The notes beneath the pieces were generated by a model. That model made no database searches, was not told where the DNA came from, and was given only the letters and a program-made list of their open reading frames with translations. Shown here one piece after another: positions 62,710 through 64,000 of a stretch of DNA of 64,000 nt. Both the position numbers and the translations under genes were made by a program. Position 1 is the first letter of the stretch. Every line of letters begins with the position of its first letter. Source of the DNA: Rickettsia endosymbiont of Cardiosporidium cionae (GTDB lineage Bacteria > Pseudomonadota > Alphaproteobacteria > Rickettsiales > Rickettsiaceae); NCBI RefSeq assembly GCF_015476335.1, contig NZ_JADAQY010000005.1, positions 124,001 through 188,000 of the forward strand, in the 5' to 3' direction.

Positions 62710-64000
62710 TCATCTATCATTAGTATTTACTAGATGTTTATATTTATTGATAACAAGCTGCATTATATTTTTTGCTATAGGAGCAGCCATCATAGGCCCA
62801 GAACCACCATGATTACAATATACAGATAAGGCATATTTAGGATAGCTAGATGGAGCATATCCAACAAAAATAGAATGATTACGCCTATTCCATGCAATAT
62901 GTCGTTTGCTCAAATCATCATTATCACTTTGTTTAGCAAATACTTGTGCTGTTCCAGTTTTCCCTGACATTTGAACAGATTGATTATTAATTCTACTGTA
63001 GTAAGCAGTTCCACCAAAATTATTTACTGCCATATGCAAAGCTTTTTTCAATATTGATAAATATTTTGGTGAAATAGATATTTGTTCAAATTCAGATTCC
63101 CTCTTAGCGACATTAGGCTTAAATAACTTACCATCGCTTGCTACTGCTGCAATCAATCTAACAAGCTGTATGGGTGTAACTAGTAAATACCCTTGGCCTA
63201 TAGACAAATTAAAATTATCTCCTATACTCCAACCTGAACCAAAATTATCTTTCTTCCATTTTCTACTAGGAACAAAACCAGATTTCTCGTTGGGCAAATC
63301 AATACCGGTATTTTGGCCAAGGCCAAATTTATTGGCCATTTCGATGATTGGATCTACACCTATTAATCTTGATAATTGATACATATAACTATTGCAAGAA
63401 TACTGTATAGCTTGGATCATATTGATATTACCATGCCCAAACTTTCTTGCACATCTAAAATCTTTTGTACCAAGATAGTTGTGTCCTGTACAATTTACCG
63501 TATAATTTATATCTACACCTTTCTCCAAAGCCGCTAGGAATGTGATGATTTTGAAAATAGATCCAGGAGGATAATTACCCTGTACTACTTTATTAATAAG
63601 CGGTTCATATGCATCATTAACTAGCTGATTCCAATAATTATAGGACAATTTTGCTAACTGGTTAGGATCATACCCAGGTAAAGATACAAGACTCAAAACA
63701 TTACCATCAGTGCAATCCATTACTATCACGCTACAACCTTTAGTTGGTAGTAAATCAATGATTTTTCTCTGTAATTCTGAATCAATATTCAGGTGTAAAT
63801 TATTTCCAGAAATTGAATTAACCTGTTTTATCGTGCTGACAGTAGATCCTATAGAATCCATTTCTACTATTTTATATCCAGAAACTCCATTTAATAAATT
63901 ATTATAATATTTTTCTACACCTGTAGCACCAGTTTTTACATCACAAGTAACAGAGTTATTATAATTGATTCTAGAATTATACAAGTAACCCAATAAATGA
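62710..64000 (-). CDS. mrdA: Penicillin-binding protein 2 (5' end beyond window)
   Basis: Class B transpeptidase of cell elongation, here truncated by the window edge; about 430 residues are visible. The frame continues past 63993 through His-Leu-Leu-Gly-Tyr, so the TTG at 63991-63993 is not a true start. Visible motifs are Ser-Ile-Phe-Lys (Pro-Pro-Gly-Ser-Ile-Phe-Lys), Ser-Cys-Asn (Tyr-Ser-Cys-Asn-Ser-Tyr) and Lys-Thr-Gly-Thr-Ala, the complete transpeptidase set. It also shows the PBP2 features Gly-Lys-Thr-Gly-Thr-Ala-Gln-Val, Trp-Asn-Arg-Arg-Asn-His and Trp-Ser-Ile-Gly-Asp-Asn. It is separated from ppdK by 111 bases. PBP2 normally pairs with RodA, not seen here. Confidence 0.93.
   Translation of the reverse strand, partial: HLLGYLYNSRINYNNSVTCDVKTGATGVEKYYNNLLNGVSGYKIVEMDSIGSTVSTIKQVNSISGNNLHLNIDSELQRKIIDLLPTKGCSVIVMDCTDGNVLSLVSLPGYDPNQLAKLSYNYWNQLVNDAYEPLINKVVQGNYPPGSIFKIITFLAALEKGVDINYTVNCTGHNYLGTKDFRCARKFGHGNINMIQAIQYSCNSYMYQLSRLIGVDPIIEMANKFGLGQNTGIDLPNEKSGFVPSRKWKKDNFGSGWSIGDNFNLSIGQGYLLVTPIQLVRLIAAVASDGKLFKPNVAKRESEFEQISISPKYLSILKKALHMAVNNFGGTAYYSRINNQSVQMSGKTGTAQVFAKQSDNDDLSKRHIAWNRRNHSIFVGYAPSSYPKYALSVYCNHGGSGPMMAAPIAKNIMQLVINKYKHLVNTNDR

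Overview
The window looks like chromosomal DNA from an AT-rich, reduced alphaproteobacterium, most likely an obligate intracellular member of Rickettsiales. The signs are very low GC by eye, many poly-A/T runs, short operons, an NtrY/NtrX pair, a CarD regulator, an AmpG-like MFS carrier, two SSS-family symporters, a PPDK/malic-enzyme route to PEP and a GatCA amidotransferase. Flagellar export genes (fliQ, and fliO-fliP) are present, which among Rickettsiales points to a flagellated lineage such as Midichloriaceae-like or deep-branching groups rather than Rickettsia proper. I cannot fix the genus from sequence alone. No phage, insertion sequence, CRISPR array or plasmid module was seen.

Layout: 0-1 kb holds rpmB, rpmE and fliQ. 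1-8 kb is one minus-strand run ndk-mnmG-rsmG-parA-parB-transaldolase-ettA, with a perfect parS site inside the 5' end of rsmG. From a divergent control region with a 22-bp perfect palindrome, the plus strand reads glnII (eukaryote-like glutamine synthetase), addA and maeB. 14.8-18.6 kb (minus) has a small VirB7-like lipoprotein, an SSS symporter, an AmpG-like carrier and atpC. 18.7-31.5 kb (plus) has a processive GT2 glycosyltransferase, bolA, ftsK, carD, a long SSS symporter, mutS, glpX, fliO and fliP, with tRNA-Thr(CGT) on the minus strand. 31.5-33.3 kb holds an unrecognised coiled-coil protein whose C-terminal tail lies in an imperfect tandem duplication of about 190 bp with a variable hexanucleotide repeat. 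33.5-43.6 kb has sucA-sucB, birA, recF, ntrY and ntrX, followed by the largest gene-free gap (865 bp). 44.4-55.1 kb has HU, a porin, a DUF2155 protein, fabH-ihfA-merR-like, rpmF, bamE, gatC-gatA, a methyltransferase, and ctpA with a divergent polysaccharide deacetylase. 55.4-64 kb has miaB, a class A PBP, the RNase P RNA gene with a good promoter, ppdK and a truncated PBP2 gene at the edge.

How the genes fit together: malic enzyme (malate to pyruvate), PPDK (pyruvate to PEP), class II fructose-1,6-bisphosphatase and a transaldolase-type enzyme are consistent with gluconeogenesis from TCA intermediates feeding pentose phosphates, with SucAB in the TCA cycle. GlnII and NtrY/NtrX suggest amino-acid/nitrogen sensing like that known in Ehrlichia. 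PBP1A, PBP2, CtpA and an AmpG-like carrier indicate some peptidoglycan synthesis and recycling. BamE, the porin and the lipoprotein show a normal outer membrane.

Most promising unexplained items: the coiled-coil protein with a duplicated, repeat-containing C-terminal tail (possible secreted or phase-variable protein), the 22-bp palindrome over the glnII -35 element, the SSS symporter with a long kinase-less extension, the NtrX homologue without a GAFTGA loop, and the 865-bp gap with a long inverted repeat.
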